A stretch of DNA of 64,000 nt from Bacillus glycinifermentans. Its GTDB lineage: Bacteria; Bacillota; Bacilli; Bacillales; Bacillaceae. Below are positions 17,811 through 27,232 of this stretch, piece after piece. Within the stretch, counting starts at the first letter, position 1, and the number at the start of each line of letters is the position of its first letter. The position numbers were made by a program, and so were the translations under genes. Where the stretch lies: positions 186,001 through 250,000 of the forward strand of contig NZ_LECW02000004.1 of NCBI RefSeq assembly GCF_001042475.2, in the 5' to 3' direction. Under the pieces are notes generated by a model that saw only the letters and a list, made by a program, of their open reading frames with translations, was not told where the DNA came from and made no database searches.

Positions 17811-19226
17811 CTAAAAACCGCCCATCTCTGTCATGCGTTTGAACCAGTATCCGCTTTTTTTAACCGTCCGTTCGCCGTCTTTGTCAAGGTTGACTGATAC
17901 AAAGCCGTAGCGGTTTTTATAAGCGTTCGTCCATGACCAGTTGTCCATAAAGGTCCACAGATGATATCCCTTTACATTTGAGCCTTCCTGAATGGCCTTG
18001 TGAACCCATTTTAAGTGATCTTTTATAAATTCAATCCGGTAGTCATCATGAATCATCCCGCCTTCGCCGCGGAAGCGTTCCTCCCCTTCGACACCCATGC
18101 CGTTCTCCGAAATAAAGCATTCAATATTGCCGTAATTGTCTTTGAGATTCATCAAAATATCATATATGCCTTTTTCATAGATTTCCCATCCGCGGTGGCG
18201 GTTCATTTTCCTGCCCGGCATTTCATAATGGTCAAAAAAGCGCTCAGGCGTAAAAGGCGCGTTCGGGTTTGGCAAATGTTCCTTCGCCTTCACCCGTCTC
18301 GGCTGATAATAGTTGATCCCGAGCAAATCGACCGTATTGGCTTTGATGAGCTCCAAATCGCCGGGCTTCACGTCTGGAAGGAAGCCTTCCTCTTTTAAAA
18401 TATCGGTTAAAAGTGAAGGAAACTCTCCTTTAACCGCAGGATCGAGAAATGATCGATTAAAGAAGGCGTCTGCTATTTCAGATGCTTTCACATCTTCGGG
18501 ATGCCGGCTTCGCGGATAAGACGGCGTTACATTCAGGATGATGCCGATTTTTCCGTCTCCGCCGAGTCTGCGGTAAGCTTCAATCGCTTTGGCATTCGAT
18601 AAGATCTCATGATAGGCGACCTGAACCGCTTTTTGAAAATCGATTTCGTTCGGGTAATGAAAATCGTATAGATAACCGCCTTCTACAGGGACGATCGGCT
18701 CATTATGCGTAAACCATGTCTTGACCCGGTCTCCGTACAGGAGGAAGCAGGTTTCCGCATAGGAGACGAAATGGCTGACGACTTCCCGGTTTTCCCAGCC
18801 GCCGATGTTCTGAAGGGCGAGCGGCATATCGAAATGGTAAAGGTTGACGAAAGGCTCGATCCCCGCCGCTGTCAGCTCATCGATTACGTTATGATAAAAG
18901 GAAGCGCCTTCCTGATTTAATTCGCCTTTTCCCTCGGGAAAAAGCCTCGACCATGAAATCGAAAAACGGAACGAATGGTGTCCAAGCTCCTTCATCAGCT
19001 GGATGTCTTCTTTATACGTCTCATAAAAACGCGAGGTCTTCTGAGGACCCGTGCCGTCAAAAAAGCGGTTCGGCTCTGTTTCGTACCAGTGATCCCAAAT
19101 GTTCTTCCCTTTTCCTCCTTCATCCGCCGCCCCTTCAATTTGGGTGGCGGAGGCTGCCGATCCCCACCAAAAGCCTTCTGGAAAACGGTATTGGACCGGC
19201 TCTGTTTTTGCTTCTGTCTTTGACAT
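17811..19226 (-). CDS. 6-phospho-beta-glucosidase, glycoside hydrolase family 1
   Basis: Hydrolyses phosphorylated beta-glucosides such as cellobiose-6-phosphate after PTS uptake. 471 residues. N-terminal GH1 signature FPEGFWWGSAASATQIEGA, acid/base Glu in FTHNEP near residue 168, nucleophile Glu in FISENGMG near 370, and GYHLWTFMDNWSW near 420. It follows the IIC gene by 15 bases in the same operon. It resembles gmuD; the exact aglycone or disaccharide is not readable from sequence. Confidence 0.94.
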   Translation of the reverse strand: MSKTEAKTEPVQYRFPEGFWWGSAASATQIEGAADEGGKGKNIWDHWYETEPNRFFDGTGPQKTSRFYETYKEDIQLMKELGHHSFRFSISWSRLFPEGKGELNQEGASFYHNVIDELTAAGIEPFVNLYHFDMPLALQNIGGWENREVVSHFVSYAETCFLLYGDRVKTWFTHNEPIVPVEGGYLYDFHYPNEIDFQKAVQVAYHEILSNAKAIEAYRRLGGDGKIGIILNVTPSYPRSRHPEDVKASEIADAFFNRSFLDPAVKGEFPSLLTDILKEEGFLPDVKPGDLELIKANTVDLLGINYYQPRRVKAKEHLPNPNAPFTPERFFDHYEMPGRKMNRHRGWEIYEKGIYDILMNLKDNYGNIECFISENGMGVEGEERFRGEGGMIHDDYRIEFIKDHLKWVHKAIQEGSNVKGYHLWTFMDNWSWTNAYKNRYGFVSVNLDKDGERTVKKSGYWFKRMTEMGGF

Positions 19227-19241
19227 GTGATCAATCTCCTT

Positions 19242-20555
19242 TTACAATCCTATCGTCTTGTTTTGATCAGGAACGTTGATTTCCTGCTCTTTCTTCAGAT
19301 TCATGCGGTCGATGAATTTGAGGAACGGAAACCATATCGCAAAGACGACGGCTAAATTGACGATTTGCAGGATGCCTCCAGCAAGGGAATTGGTCGCCAT
19401 CATGCCGCTGATAAAAATCGGAACCGTCCAAGGAATCGTAACGCCTGTAGGCGGAGGTACAAGGCCTGAGGCCATGGCAAAATACGTAATCAGCGTGACG
19501 ACCATCGGTGATACGACCCACGGAATGATAATCAGCGGATTCATGACGATCGGCAGCCCGAAAATAATCGGCTCATTGACGTTGAATATCCCAGGAGCTG
19601 CTCCAAGCTTTGCCACCTGCTTCATCTGCTTGCTTCTCATAAACAGCAAAATCGCGATGATGACGGCTAAAGTCATGCCGGTTCCGCCCATTCCGACGGT
19701 ATATACTTCCATAAACTGCTTATTGATAATGTGCGGCACTTCCCCTGTGGCCGTATAGCTGTTCAAATTTTCCAGAGAAAGCGTATTCCAAATCGGGTCC
19801 ATGACAGAGTTGATGATGATTTGGCCGTGCAGCCCGAAAAACCACAGCAGCTGGGTGAAAAATATCGCGATCAAAGTCGGAATAATGCCGCTTCCCAGAC
19901 CGACAAGCGGAGCCTGAACGAGATTGTAGATCAAATCGTGCATATTCGTGTTGAACGCCTGAGTGATCATGATATTGATAATTAAATAGACCGACAGCGT
20001 CATCACGGCCGGTATGAGCGCCGCAAAGGATTTTGACACGGCTGGCGGAACGCCTGCAGGCATTTTGATCGTATAATTTTTTTGGACAAAAAATCTGAAA
20101 ATCTCGGCTGATGTAAACGCGGTGATCATTCCGAGAAACATCCCTTTTGCGCCAAGCCTGTCGACCGGGATGACATTGGCAATCGTTTCTCCGCCTTCAC
20201 TGTTTAACATAAACGGCGTCAAAACGAGGAAAGATGCCAATGCGACGACTCCCCCGAACACGGCCTCGACCTCATAGCTTTTCGACAGGTAGTAACCGAT
20301 TCCGAAGACGACGAAAACGGACATGATGTTAATCGTCGCACTCGGCGCGATGCTTAAAGCGGATTGAAACGCTTCAAGCGCAGATTTGCTCATCATTTTA
20401 TCGAGGAACGGCAAATTGGTTAATACGACGATGATCGACCCGAAAATCGTAAGCGGAAAAGCCAGCATGAACGCGTCCCTAAGCACGCCTAAATATCTGT
20501 TGTTATTGAGCTTTCCGGCAATCGGAACCAAAATATTGCTCAGTTTTTCAAACAC
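19242..20555 (-). CDS. PTS beta-glucoside/cellobiose transporter, IIC component
   Basis: 437 residues with about ten membrane segments, the lactose/cellobiose-family EIIC fold. The N-terminus GKLNNNRYLGVLRDAFMLAFP and the conserved NEPIIFGLPIVMNP loop, which contributes to substrate binding, are both present. It imports the sugar while the phosphate passes from IIA through IIB. It lies between the IIA and glucosidase genes, as gmuC does in B. subtilis. Confidence 0.95.
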   Translation of the reverse strand: MFEKLSNILVPIAGKLNNNRYLGVLRDAFMLAFPLTIFGSIIVVLTNLPFLDKMMSKSALEAFQSALSIAPSATINIMSVFVVFGIGYYLSKSYEVEAVFGGVVALASFLVLTPFMLNSEGGETIANVIPVDRLGAKGMFLGMITAFTSAEIFRFFVQKNYTIKMPAGVPPAVSKSFAALIPAVMTLSVYLIINIMITQAFNTNMHDLIYNLVQAPLVGLGSGIIPTLIAIFFTQLLWFFGLHGQIIINSVMDPIWNTLSLENLNSYTATGEVPHIINKQFMEVYTVGMGGTGMTLAVIIAILLFMRSKQMKQVAKLGAAPGIFNVNEPIIFGLPIVMNPLIIIPWVVSPMVVTLITYFAMASGLVPPPTGVTIPWTVPIFISGMMATNSLAGGILQIVNLAVVFAIWFPFLKFIDRMNLKKEQEINVPDQNKTIGL

Positions 20556-20571
20556 GGCCTTCTCTCCCCTT

Positions 20572-20916
20572 CTATTTTTTTGATTCTGTCATTTTATCTT
20601 TAAAGATTTCCAGCAGCTCATAAACGAGCTCCTTCATCGAAAGCGTCGACATGAAATGGTCCTCTGCATGCAAGAGAAGCAGGGAGACATCCTGCTTTTC
20701 TCCGCCTGCTTCCTTCTGAACCATTTGGAAATGGATGTCGTGGGACTGCTGCAGATCGTCACCGGCCTGAACGAGCAGCTCTTCCGCTTTCTCGATGCTT
20801 CCTTCTCTATATTCCCTCAAGGACTGGATGATTTTGCTGCGTGCGTTTCCGCTGTGAAGAATCAGCTGAAAGCAAATTTGCTCATGCGTTAATTCGCCGA
20901 ATGTTGTCTTTTCCAT
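20572..20916 (-). CDS. PTS lactose/cellobiose-family IIA component
   Basis: 114 residues, all-helical IIA of the lactose family. The phosphorylated His is expected in the LLHAEDHFM stretch, near residue 75. It passes phosphate from HPr to the IIB component. ATG at 20916 is taken as start (AGGAG upstream); in-frame GTG and TTG codons at 20919 and 20925 overlap or abut the IIB stop codon, so translation is coupled to IIB in any case. Confidence 0.93.
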   Translation of the reverse strand: MEKTTFGELTHEQICFQLILHSGNARSKIIQSLREYREGSIEKAEELLVQAGDDLQQSHDIHFQMVQKEAGGEKQDVSLLLLHAEDHFMSTLSMKELVYELLEIFKDKMTESKK

Positions 20917-20921
20917 CACAT

Positions 20922-21230
20922 TCAATCTCCTATCAGGCTTATGGCCTGTTCATACGCTTTTTTTCCGTCTGCCATTCCATAAGCCGCCATATCGATCACA
21001 TCGACCCGAATTCCGTATTTGTCCGCTTCTTTTTGAAGCTCGTTTTTTAAAAAGCTCATCTGCGGCCCGATTAGCACAACATGCGCCTGGTCCATTTCTT
21101 TTTTCGCCTGATCTTGTCCGACCGCCCAAATTTTCGCCTCGTCTCCGATTGATCTTGCATACTCCTCCATTTTGGTGACGAGAAGGCTGGTCGACATTCC
21201 TGAACTGCATGCCAACAAAATTTTCTTCAT
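20922..21230 (-). CDS. PTS lactose/cellobiose-family IIB component
   Basis: 102 residues starting MKKILLACSSGMSTS, with the phosphorylated Cys at residue 8 in the CSSGMSTS loop, the classic cellobiose IIB site. First gene of the operon, with GGGG ribosome site. Directly upstream lie a cre site, a sigma-A-type promoter and a large palindrome, which together predict catabolite repression and specific induction. Confidence 0.95.
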   Translation of the reverse strand: MKKILLACSSGMSTSLLVTKMEEYARSIGDEAKIWAVGQDQAKKEMDQAHVVLIGPQMSFLKNELQKEADKYGIRVDVIDMAAYGMADGKKAYEQAISLIGD

Positions 21231-21250
21231 GTTTGATCCCCTTTCTTTTT

Positions 21251-21264
21251 TAAAAGCGCTTTCA
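21251..21264 (-). promoter_or_regulatory. cre site (CcpA binding)
   Basis: Minus strand TGAAAGCGCTTTTA matches the consensus TGWAANCGNTNWCA at all positions but one. It lies just downstream of the -10 box of the PTS operon, where CcpA would block transcription during growth on glucose. Confidence 0.7.
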
Positions 21265-21273
21265 TTATCTATT

Positions 21274-21301
21274 ATTATATCTTTTTATTTTTAAATGTCT
21301 A
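21274..21301 (-). promoter_or_regulatory. Promoter of the beta-glucoside PTS operon
   Basis: Minus strand TAGACA (21301-21296) and TATAAT (21279-21274) with a 16-base spacer. The -35 box lies inside the palindrome at 21284-21317. Confidence 0.7.
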
Positions 21302-21317
21302 TACATTTAAAAATAAA
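21284..21317. promoter_or_regulatory. 34-base perfect palindrome, probable GntR-family operator
   Basis: Fifteen-base arms (core AAATGT / ACATTT, extended by AT-rich sequence) pair without mismatch around a 4-base centre CTAT. The core resembles operators of UTRA-type GntR repressors. It covers the -35 box and spacer, so binding would block polymerase. Confidence 0.75.
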
Positions 21318-21337
21318 TGTTTGTATTTATTTTGACT

Positions 21338-21366
21338 AAAAAAAGCCCTCTCAGATGAGGGCTTTT
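21338..21366 (-). terminator. Alkaline phosphatase terminator
   Basis: AAAAGCCCTC / GAGGGCTTTT stem with a T run on the minus strand. Confidence 0.8.
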
Positions 21367-21374
21367 GCATATAT

Positions 21375-23036
21375 TTACCGTGCTTTTTTTTGAAAGAGGC
21401 GGACCGCCTCTTTCGGCACATAGAACGAGCCGTCGCTTTCTACGATCACGCTGTTTAATTCGTATTCTTTGCCTTTGATCCTGATGATGTTTTTGTTGAC
21501 CGGCATTTCTGCTTTGACGTTTTTGCGTTCTGCGATAACAACCGGATTTGCAGGGTCTTTTTTATCAACTGTGACTCGCGCTCCGGCTTTCTTAAACGCC
21601 TGGCGTGCTTCGCTGAAGATGTCGTTTGTCAATCTGTCCAAATTAAAGCCCATCGCTTTTGCCATCGTTTTGGCTATGTCGGTATTCTCGAGAAGCCCCT
21701 GCGGCTTTTGGGGTCCGTAGGAATAAAGGAAGACGTCTTCCCCCGTATGCCCTCCTGTCGTAAAGCCGAGGTTCGCTCGGTTTGCCAGCAGCTTAACAAA
21801 AACCGAGGCAGCCGCTTTTTTGTCTTTTGCACCTTTCAGCTGTTCTTTTTCAGATGCCGTTAAATTGTCGAGGCCGTAAAGCTGTGCGGCTTCTTCGATG
21901 TTTGATAAATCGTCTTTTAATTTGCCTGTCGCACCCTCAAGCGTCATTTTTGCTTTTTTCAACGGATCGATGTACGCCGACACAGGCGTTGAATCATAGC
22001 CTTTCGTCGTATTGCTGTTGCCGATCGATATCCCGCTGTTTCCATGGTCGGAAACGGCGATAACCATCGTATTCTTATCTTTTTCAGCGAATTTCAGCGC
22101 CTCTTTGACAGCATGATCAAATGCGAGTACATCGCTTATGATGCCGATCGGATCATTCTGGTGCGCAGCCCAGTCCGGCTTGCTTCCTTCAACAAATAAG
22201 AAGAATCCGTCTTTATCCTTTGATAACGTCTGAATCGACTTTTTCGTCATCTCGGCAAGCGTCGGCTGCTCGGGATGCGTCCTGTTTCTATCCATGTCAT
22301 AAGCCAGATCGCGCTGGGAGAAAGCGCCCCAGATTTTTTTCGATTTTGAACGGACGAGCTCATCCTTCGTTTCAACAAAATCGTATTTTTTATCTTTAAT
22401 TACGTTCACTAAGTCTTCATTGTCCTTGCGGCTTTTTTCCTTCGTTCCCGGCTGAAGCGATTCCTTTCCTCCCCCGAGCACGACGTCAATGTTTTGGTAA
22501 ACCTGCTGCTCGCCGAGCACTTCGAAATTATTGCGGTCCAAATGGTGTGCGGAGTAAGAAGCAGGCGTAGCGTGCTGAATTTCAGATGTGGCGATAATTC
22601 CGGTTGCTCTGCCGGTTTGCTTCGCCCCTTCCAATACGTTTGCTAATGGCCGGAAATGATCTTTCTCACTGATGGGTTCTGCTCCCGGCGAATTTACCAC
22701 TGAAGGCAGTACTCCGACATATGAAGAGTTTGATTTGTGCCCTGTTGCCATCGCCGTTCCTGCCGGTGCTGAATCCGTAATCGCCGATTCTGCTGAATAC
22801 GTTCTGACCCCGCCGGTGACGATTTTGTCAAGCGCAAGAGGCTCACCTTTATACCAGCGGGCCAAGGTTGTCGCCGTAGAGCTCGTTCCATCCATCACCA
22901 TCATAATGACGTTTTTGACTTTGCGATCTTCCTTTTTTTTCGCTGTTTCCATTGCTGCGCTGCCTGTACCCGCAGAACCTAACGCCACGGCCCCCGCCAA
23001 TGCGATGCCTGTGATCCTGTTTCGTAAAGAGCCCAT
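21375..23036 (-). CDS. Alkaline phosphatase, secreted, with C-terminal extension
   Basis: 553 residues from ATG 23036 (GGAGGG upstream; the 23072 start is not supported). Signal peptide MGSLRNRITGIALAGAVALG. Catalytic region: metal Asp in MMVMDGTSS near 53, phosphorylated Ser in TDSAPAGTAMATG near 90, metal ligands in VEGSKPDWAAHQNDP, VSDHG and TTGGHTGEDV. B. subtilis PhoA/PhoB are about 460 residues; here roughly 70 extra C-terminal residues include ELNSVIVESDGSFYVPKEAV, resembling a copper-amine-oxidase-like wall domain. Phosphate scavenging is the expected role; no Pho box was identified with confidence. Confidence 0.93.
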   Translation of the reverse strand: MGSLRNRITGIALAGAVALGSAGTGSAAMETAKKKEDRKVKNVIMMVMDGTSSTATTLARWYKGEPLALDKIVTGGVRTYSAESAITDSAPAGTAMATGHKSNSSYVGVLPSVVNSPGAEPISEKDHFRPLANVLEGAKQTGRATGIIATSEIQHATPASYSAHHLDRNNFEVLGEQQVYQNIDVVLGGGKESLQPGTKEKSRKDNEDLVNVIKDKKYDFVETKDELVRSKSKKIWGAFSQRDLAYDMDRNRTHPEQPTLAEMTKKSIQTLSKDKDGFFLFVEGSKPDWAAHQNDPIGIISDVLAFDHAVKEALKFAEKDKNTMVIAVSDHGNSGISIGNSNTTKGYDSTPVSAYIDPLKKAKMTLEGATGKLKDDLSNIEEAAQLYGLDNLTASEKEQLKGAKDKKAAASVFVKLLANRANLGFTTGGHTGEDVFLYSYGPQKPQGLLENTDIAKTMAKAMGFNLDRLTNDIFSEARQAFKKAGARVTVDKKDPANPVVIAERKNVKAEMPVNKNIIRIKGKEYELNSVIVESDGSFYVPKEAVRLFQKKAR

Positions 23037-23148
23037 ATGTACTCCCTCCATTACTGCATTATTTCCTGACAACCTTACACTATCAAACCATTGTAAACAG
23101 GTTTTATATTTTCTATTAATCTTATGTTTATTTTTTTGCGTTATGATA

Positions 23149-23172
23149 AAAGAAGGCTTGCCGCCTTCTTTT
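23149..23172 (-). terminator. Glucose dehydrogenase terminator
   Basis: AGAAGGC / GCCTTCT stem with a TTTTA tail on the minus strand. Confidence 0.75.
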
Positions 23173-23176
23173 TGTC

Positions 23177-23977
<801 letters not shown>

Positions 23978-24033
23978 TTATTTAAAACGATGTGTGTTGA
24001 TAGGTTGCCACAGAACAGCTGAAAGAATGCATG

Positions 24034-24064
24034 AAAAAACCGCAAGCCATAGGCTTGCGGTTTT
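24034..24064 (-). terminator. gndA terminator
   Basis: Perfect 13-bp stem AAAACCGCAAGCC / GGCTTGCGGTTTT with flanking A/T. Confidence 0.88.
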
Positions 24065-24077
24065 CGTTTATATACGT

Positions 24078-25487
24078 TTATTTCATCCACTCGGTATGGA
24101 AGATGCCTTCTTTGTCTGTGCGCTCATACGTATGGGCACCGAAGTAGTCGCGCTGAGCCTGAATCAGGTTGGCAGGCAGCGTTGCTGTGCGGTAGCTGTC
24201 AAAATAAGCGAGTGCGCTTGAGAAGCACGGCACCGGAATTCCTTGTTCAACCGCAAGGGAAATCGTTTTGCGGAGCGCTCCTTGATAGCTTTCCACAATA
24301 TCCTTGAAGTAAGGGTCGAGCAGCAGATTGTCAAGCTCCGGATTACGGTCATACGCATCTTTGATTTTTTGCAGGAAGGCTGCGCGGATGATGCACCCTC
24401 CGCGGAAAATCATCGCGATATCGCCGTATTTCAAATCCCAGCCGTATTCTTCTGAAGCTGCTTTCATTTGGGCAAAGCCTTGCGCATAAGAACAGATTTT
24501 ACTCATGAAGAGAGCCTTTCTGACCGCTTCAATTAATTCTTCTTTGTTTTCAGTTACCGGTTTCGCTTCAGGACCTGTAAGCAGCTTGCTCGCTTTGACG
24601 CGCTCTTCTTTCATCGCCGAGATAAAACGGGCAAACACGGATTCCGTAATGATCGGAAGCGGCACGCCAAGGTCAAGCGCGCTTTGGCTTGTCCATTTTC
24701 CTGTGCCTTTTTGGCCTGCTTTGTCCAAAATCACGTCAACCATCGGCTTGCCTGTTTCTTCGTCTTTTTTCGTGAAGATATCGGCGGTGATTTCGATCAG
24801 ATAACTGTCAAGCTCTCCTTTGTTCCACTCAGAGAACACTTCGTGAAGCTCATCAGATGATAAGCCGAGAAGATTTTTCAGAATGAAGTAAGATTCGGAG
24901 ATCAGCTGCATGTCGCCGTATTCGATGCCGTTGTGGACCATTTTGACGTAGTGGCCCGCGCCGTCCGGCCCGATATACGTTGTGCAAGGTTCACCGTCAA
25001 CTTTTGCGGAAATCGCTTCAAGAATCGGTTTGACGAGCTCGTGCGCTTCTTTTTGTCCGCCCGGCATGATAGACGGGCCTTTCAGCGCGCCTTCTTCACC
25101 GCCGGAAACGCCGGTGCCGATAAAGTGAATGCCGCTTTCGGCAAGCTCCTGGTTGCGTCTTTGCGTATCTTTATAGTATGTATTTCCGCCGTCGATCAGG
25201 ATATCGCCTTTTTCAAGATGAGGAAGGAGCGACTGGATCGTAGCGTCCGTCGGCGTTCCCGCTTTAACCATCAAAAGGATTTTGCGAGGTTTTTCAAGAG
25301 ACTCGACAAACTCTTCAATGCTGAATGTGCCGACGACATTTTTGCCTTTGGCTTCTTCCAAAAACTCTTCCGTTTTCGCGCTTGATCTGTTGTATACAGA
25401 AATCGAAAATCCGCGGCTTTCAATATTTAAAGCCAAGTTTTTTCCCATTACCGCTAAACCAACTACACCTATTTGCTGTTTTGCCAT
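24078..25487 (-). CDS. gndA: 6-phosphogluconate dehydrogenase, decarboxylating
   Basis: Converts 6-phosphogluconate to ribulose-5-phosphate with NADPH production. 469 residues from ATG 25487 after GAAGGGACG; the 25517 frame start is too long. Rossmann motif [14 protein letters not shown] at residues 6-19, [19 protein letters not shown] near 125-143 (substrate loop), [13 protein letters not shown] near 183, and the C-terminal [17 protein letters not shown]. Length and sequence match B. subtilis GndA. Confidence 0.97.
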   Translation of the reverse strand: MAKQQIGVVGLAVMGKNLALNIESRGFSISVYNRSSAKTEEFLEEAKGKNVVGTFSIEEFVESLEKPRKILLMVKAGTPTDATIQSLLPHLEKGDILIDGGNTYYKDTQRRNQELAESGIHFIGTGVSGGEEGALKGPSIMPGGQKEAHELVKPILEAISAKVDGEPCTTYIGPDGAGHYVKMVHNGIEYGDMQLISESYFILKNLLGLSSDELHEVFSEWNKGELDSYLIEITADIFTKKDEETGKPMVDVILDKAGQKGTGKWTSQSALDLGVPLPIITESVFARFISAMKEERVKASKLLTGPEAKPVTENKEELIEAVRKALFMSKICSYAQGFAQMKAASEEYGWDLKYGDIAMIFRGGCIIRAAFLQKIKDAYDRNPELDNLLLDPYFKDIVESYQGALRKTISLAVEQGIPVPCFSSALAYFDSYRTATLPANLIQAQRDYFGAHTYERTDKEGIFHTEWMK

Positions 25488-25575
25488 GTCTAACGTCCCT
25501 TCTAAAGCGCTTTGCATAGATTTTTATTTTGTATTTGTAAGATGAAAATACCATACTTTGACCCACATTTTCAAG

Positions 25576-26820
25576 CTATTGATCCTGTCTCCGTTCCTGG
25601 AAAAAATCTTTATTGAAGCTTGTTCCGCTTGTATTGCTCTCTTTTTTGACGACTCTGATCCCTTTTTTGATGAGGTCAGTACCGTACTTTTCGTTCAGCT
25701 CGTTCATCAGCTTTTGAATCGGTTCGTCTTTGGCATCCTCCTGAAATGAAAACAAATCGAGCTGTTTGAAGGCTTCATCCCGTTTCACGAGGCCTGTGCC
25801 TGTCACTCCGAGCAGCCTGACCGCATTCCCCTGCCAATGCTGATGAAAAAGCGCTTTAGCTGTGCTGGCAATCTCATCGGCCCGATCTGTCGGGTTTTGA
25901 AGGGTCTTGCTCCTCGTGATGTTCGTCCAGTCGGCATAGCGGATCATGATAAAGATTTTCGAAGCCATGACGTCCTTTCGCCTCAGCCTGTCGCTGACCG
26001 AGCCGGCCAGTTTGTCAAACAGCCTGCCCAGCTCCTTTTCATCCGTGCTGTCGTGCGGAAGGGTCGACGAATTGCCGACGCTTTTAAATTCGTATATTCT
26101 GTCGGGATTGACCTCGCCGTTATCGATTCCGTTCGCCCTTCTTTTTAGCCTTGGGCCGTTGATGCCTAAAAGCCGTTTTAATGCGATTTCATCCGCGGCT
26201 GCCAGATCCCCGATCTTTTCGATGTTCAGCGTTCTTAGCTTTTCAGCGGTTTTTTGGCCGATCCCGTACATTTCGCCGATATCCATCGGCCAGAGTACGT
26301 CAGGTACCTCCCGTTTTCGCAAAATGGTAATGCCGAGCGGTTTTTTCATATCCGATGCCATTTTGGCCAAAAATTTATTCGGCGCAATTCCGATGCTTGA
26401 CGGAAGCAGAAGCTCTTCCTGCAGGCGTTTTTGAATCTCCAAGGCGGTTTCGTACGCTTTTTCCCGATACGGCGTATCGGTAAGATCCATGTATCCTTCA
26501 TCAATCGAAACGGGCTCGACGAGATCGGTGTATTCCCTTAAGACTTCAAACATTTCTTTCGAGGAGCTTCTGTAGCGGTCGAAGTTCGGCGGTTTGACAA
26601 TCAGGTCCGGACAGAGGCGCTTCGCCTCCCAGAGCGGCATGGGCGGTTTTACGCCGCGGGCTCTCGCCTCATAGCTGCAAGTCACGACAATCCCCTTTCG
26701 TTCTTTTGCATTGCCGGCGATGGCGAGGGGCTTTCCGCTCAAGGCAGGATCGAACGCCGTTTCAACAGACGCGTAGAAGCTGTTCATATCGATGTGAAAA
26801 ATGACTCTTCCTTTTTTCAA
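25576..26820 (-). CDS. dinB: DNA polymerase IV, Y family
   Basis: Translesion DNA polymerase. 414 residues: palm motif FHIDMNSFYASVE with catalytic Asp near residue 10, VSIDEGYMDLTD with the second Asp-Glu pair near 105, a helix-hairpin-helix (TLNIEKIGDLAA) near 190, and the little-finger domain to residue 350. A C-terminal stretch KQLDLFSF fits the QLxLF beta-clamp-binding motif. It corresponds to B. subtilis polYB (yqjH), in the same place. I saw no LexA box upstream, consistent with non-SOS control. Confidence 0.95.
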   Translation of the reverse strand: MKKGRVIFHIDMNSFYASVETAFDPALSGKPLAIAGNAKERKGIVVTCSYEARARGVKPPMPLWEAKRLCPDLIVKPPNFDRYRSSSKEMFEVLREYTDLVEPVSIDEGYMDLTDTPYREKAYETALEIQKRLQEELLLPSSIGIAPNKFLAKMASDMKKPLGITILRKREVPDVLWPMDIGEMYGIGQKTAEKLRTLNIEKIGDLAAADEIALKRLLGINGPRLKRRANGIDNGEVNPDRIYEFKSVGNSSTLPHDSTDEKELGRLFDKLAGSVSDRLRRKDVMASKIFIMIRYADWTNITRSKTLQNPTDRADEIASTAKALFHQHWQGNAVRLLGVTGTGLVKRDEAFKQLDLFSFQEDAKDEPIQKLMNELNEKYGTDLIKKGIRVVKKESNTSGTSFNKDFFQERRQDQ

Positions 26821-26897
26821 AACGGCTCCCTCCCTTGCTCTGATTAGACATACGACCGTACATATAGTAAGATGTTATTGAAACGGAAGTGATAATC

Positions 26898-27185
26898 ATG
26901 ATTCTCGAATCCTTTAACGATGCTTTTTTTCTGTTTGAGTTTTTCACAATCATTCTGCCCGCGCTGACGGCGATCGGAATCGCCCTTCTGCTCAAGCATT
27001 GCAGCACGGGGGAAAATTGGAAAACGAAACGGATTGAAGAATATAAAACGATTCATTTCATTTATCGAATCGATTTTCTCGTTATCCTATATCATCGCAT
27101 TACCTTATGGATTAGTAAAGTCATTCGCATGAAGGCTTCGTCGAATGATGATGAAGACCATCGTTTCCTTCTTCTTGCCATTTAA
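26898..27185 (+). CDS. mifM: MifM translation-arrest sensor of membrane protein insertion
   Basis: 95 residues, the B. subtilis MifM length, from ATG 26898. One N-terminal membrane segment (FFLFEFFTIILPALTAIGIA) is the insertion substrate. The C-terminal arrest region reads RITLWISKVIRM near residue 67 and DDED at 84-87, matching the known pattern R-I-x-x-W-I ... M ... acidic cluster. When SpoIIIJ-dependent insertion fails, the ribosome stalls here, opens the downstream hairpin and exposes the yidC2 ribosome site. The gene lies directly upstream of yidC2, as in B. subtilis. A GTG at 26889 is a less likely start. Confidence 0.93.
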   Translation: MILESFNDAFFLFEFFTIILPALTAIGIALLLKHCSTGENWKTKRIEEYKTIHFIYRIDFLVILYHRITLWISKVIRMKASSNDDEDHRFLLLAI

Positions 27186-27229
27186 ATGGAGACAGGGCTC
27201 TAAAAAGCCCTCAAATGAAGAAGGAGGAA
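27164..27229 (+). promoter_or_regulatory. Hairpin sequestering the yidC2 ribosome-binding site
   Basis: Bases 27165-27176 can pair with 27218-27229 over 12 positions with one G-U, enclosing the AAGGAGG of yidC2. Inside lies a 6-bp AGGGCT/AGCCCT hairpin. The left arm overlaps the last codons of mifM, so a ribosome stalled at the acidic cluster would break the stem. Confidence 0.85.
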
Positions 27230-27232
27230 CAT

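Noticed and set aside
25495..25515. AAAGCGCTTT upstream of gndA as a cre site
   Set aside because: The flanking bases mismatch the cre consensus at four positions.
26830..26885. LexA (SOS) box before dinB
   Set aside because: No CGAAC-N4-GTTCG-like palindrome found.
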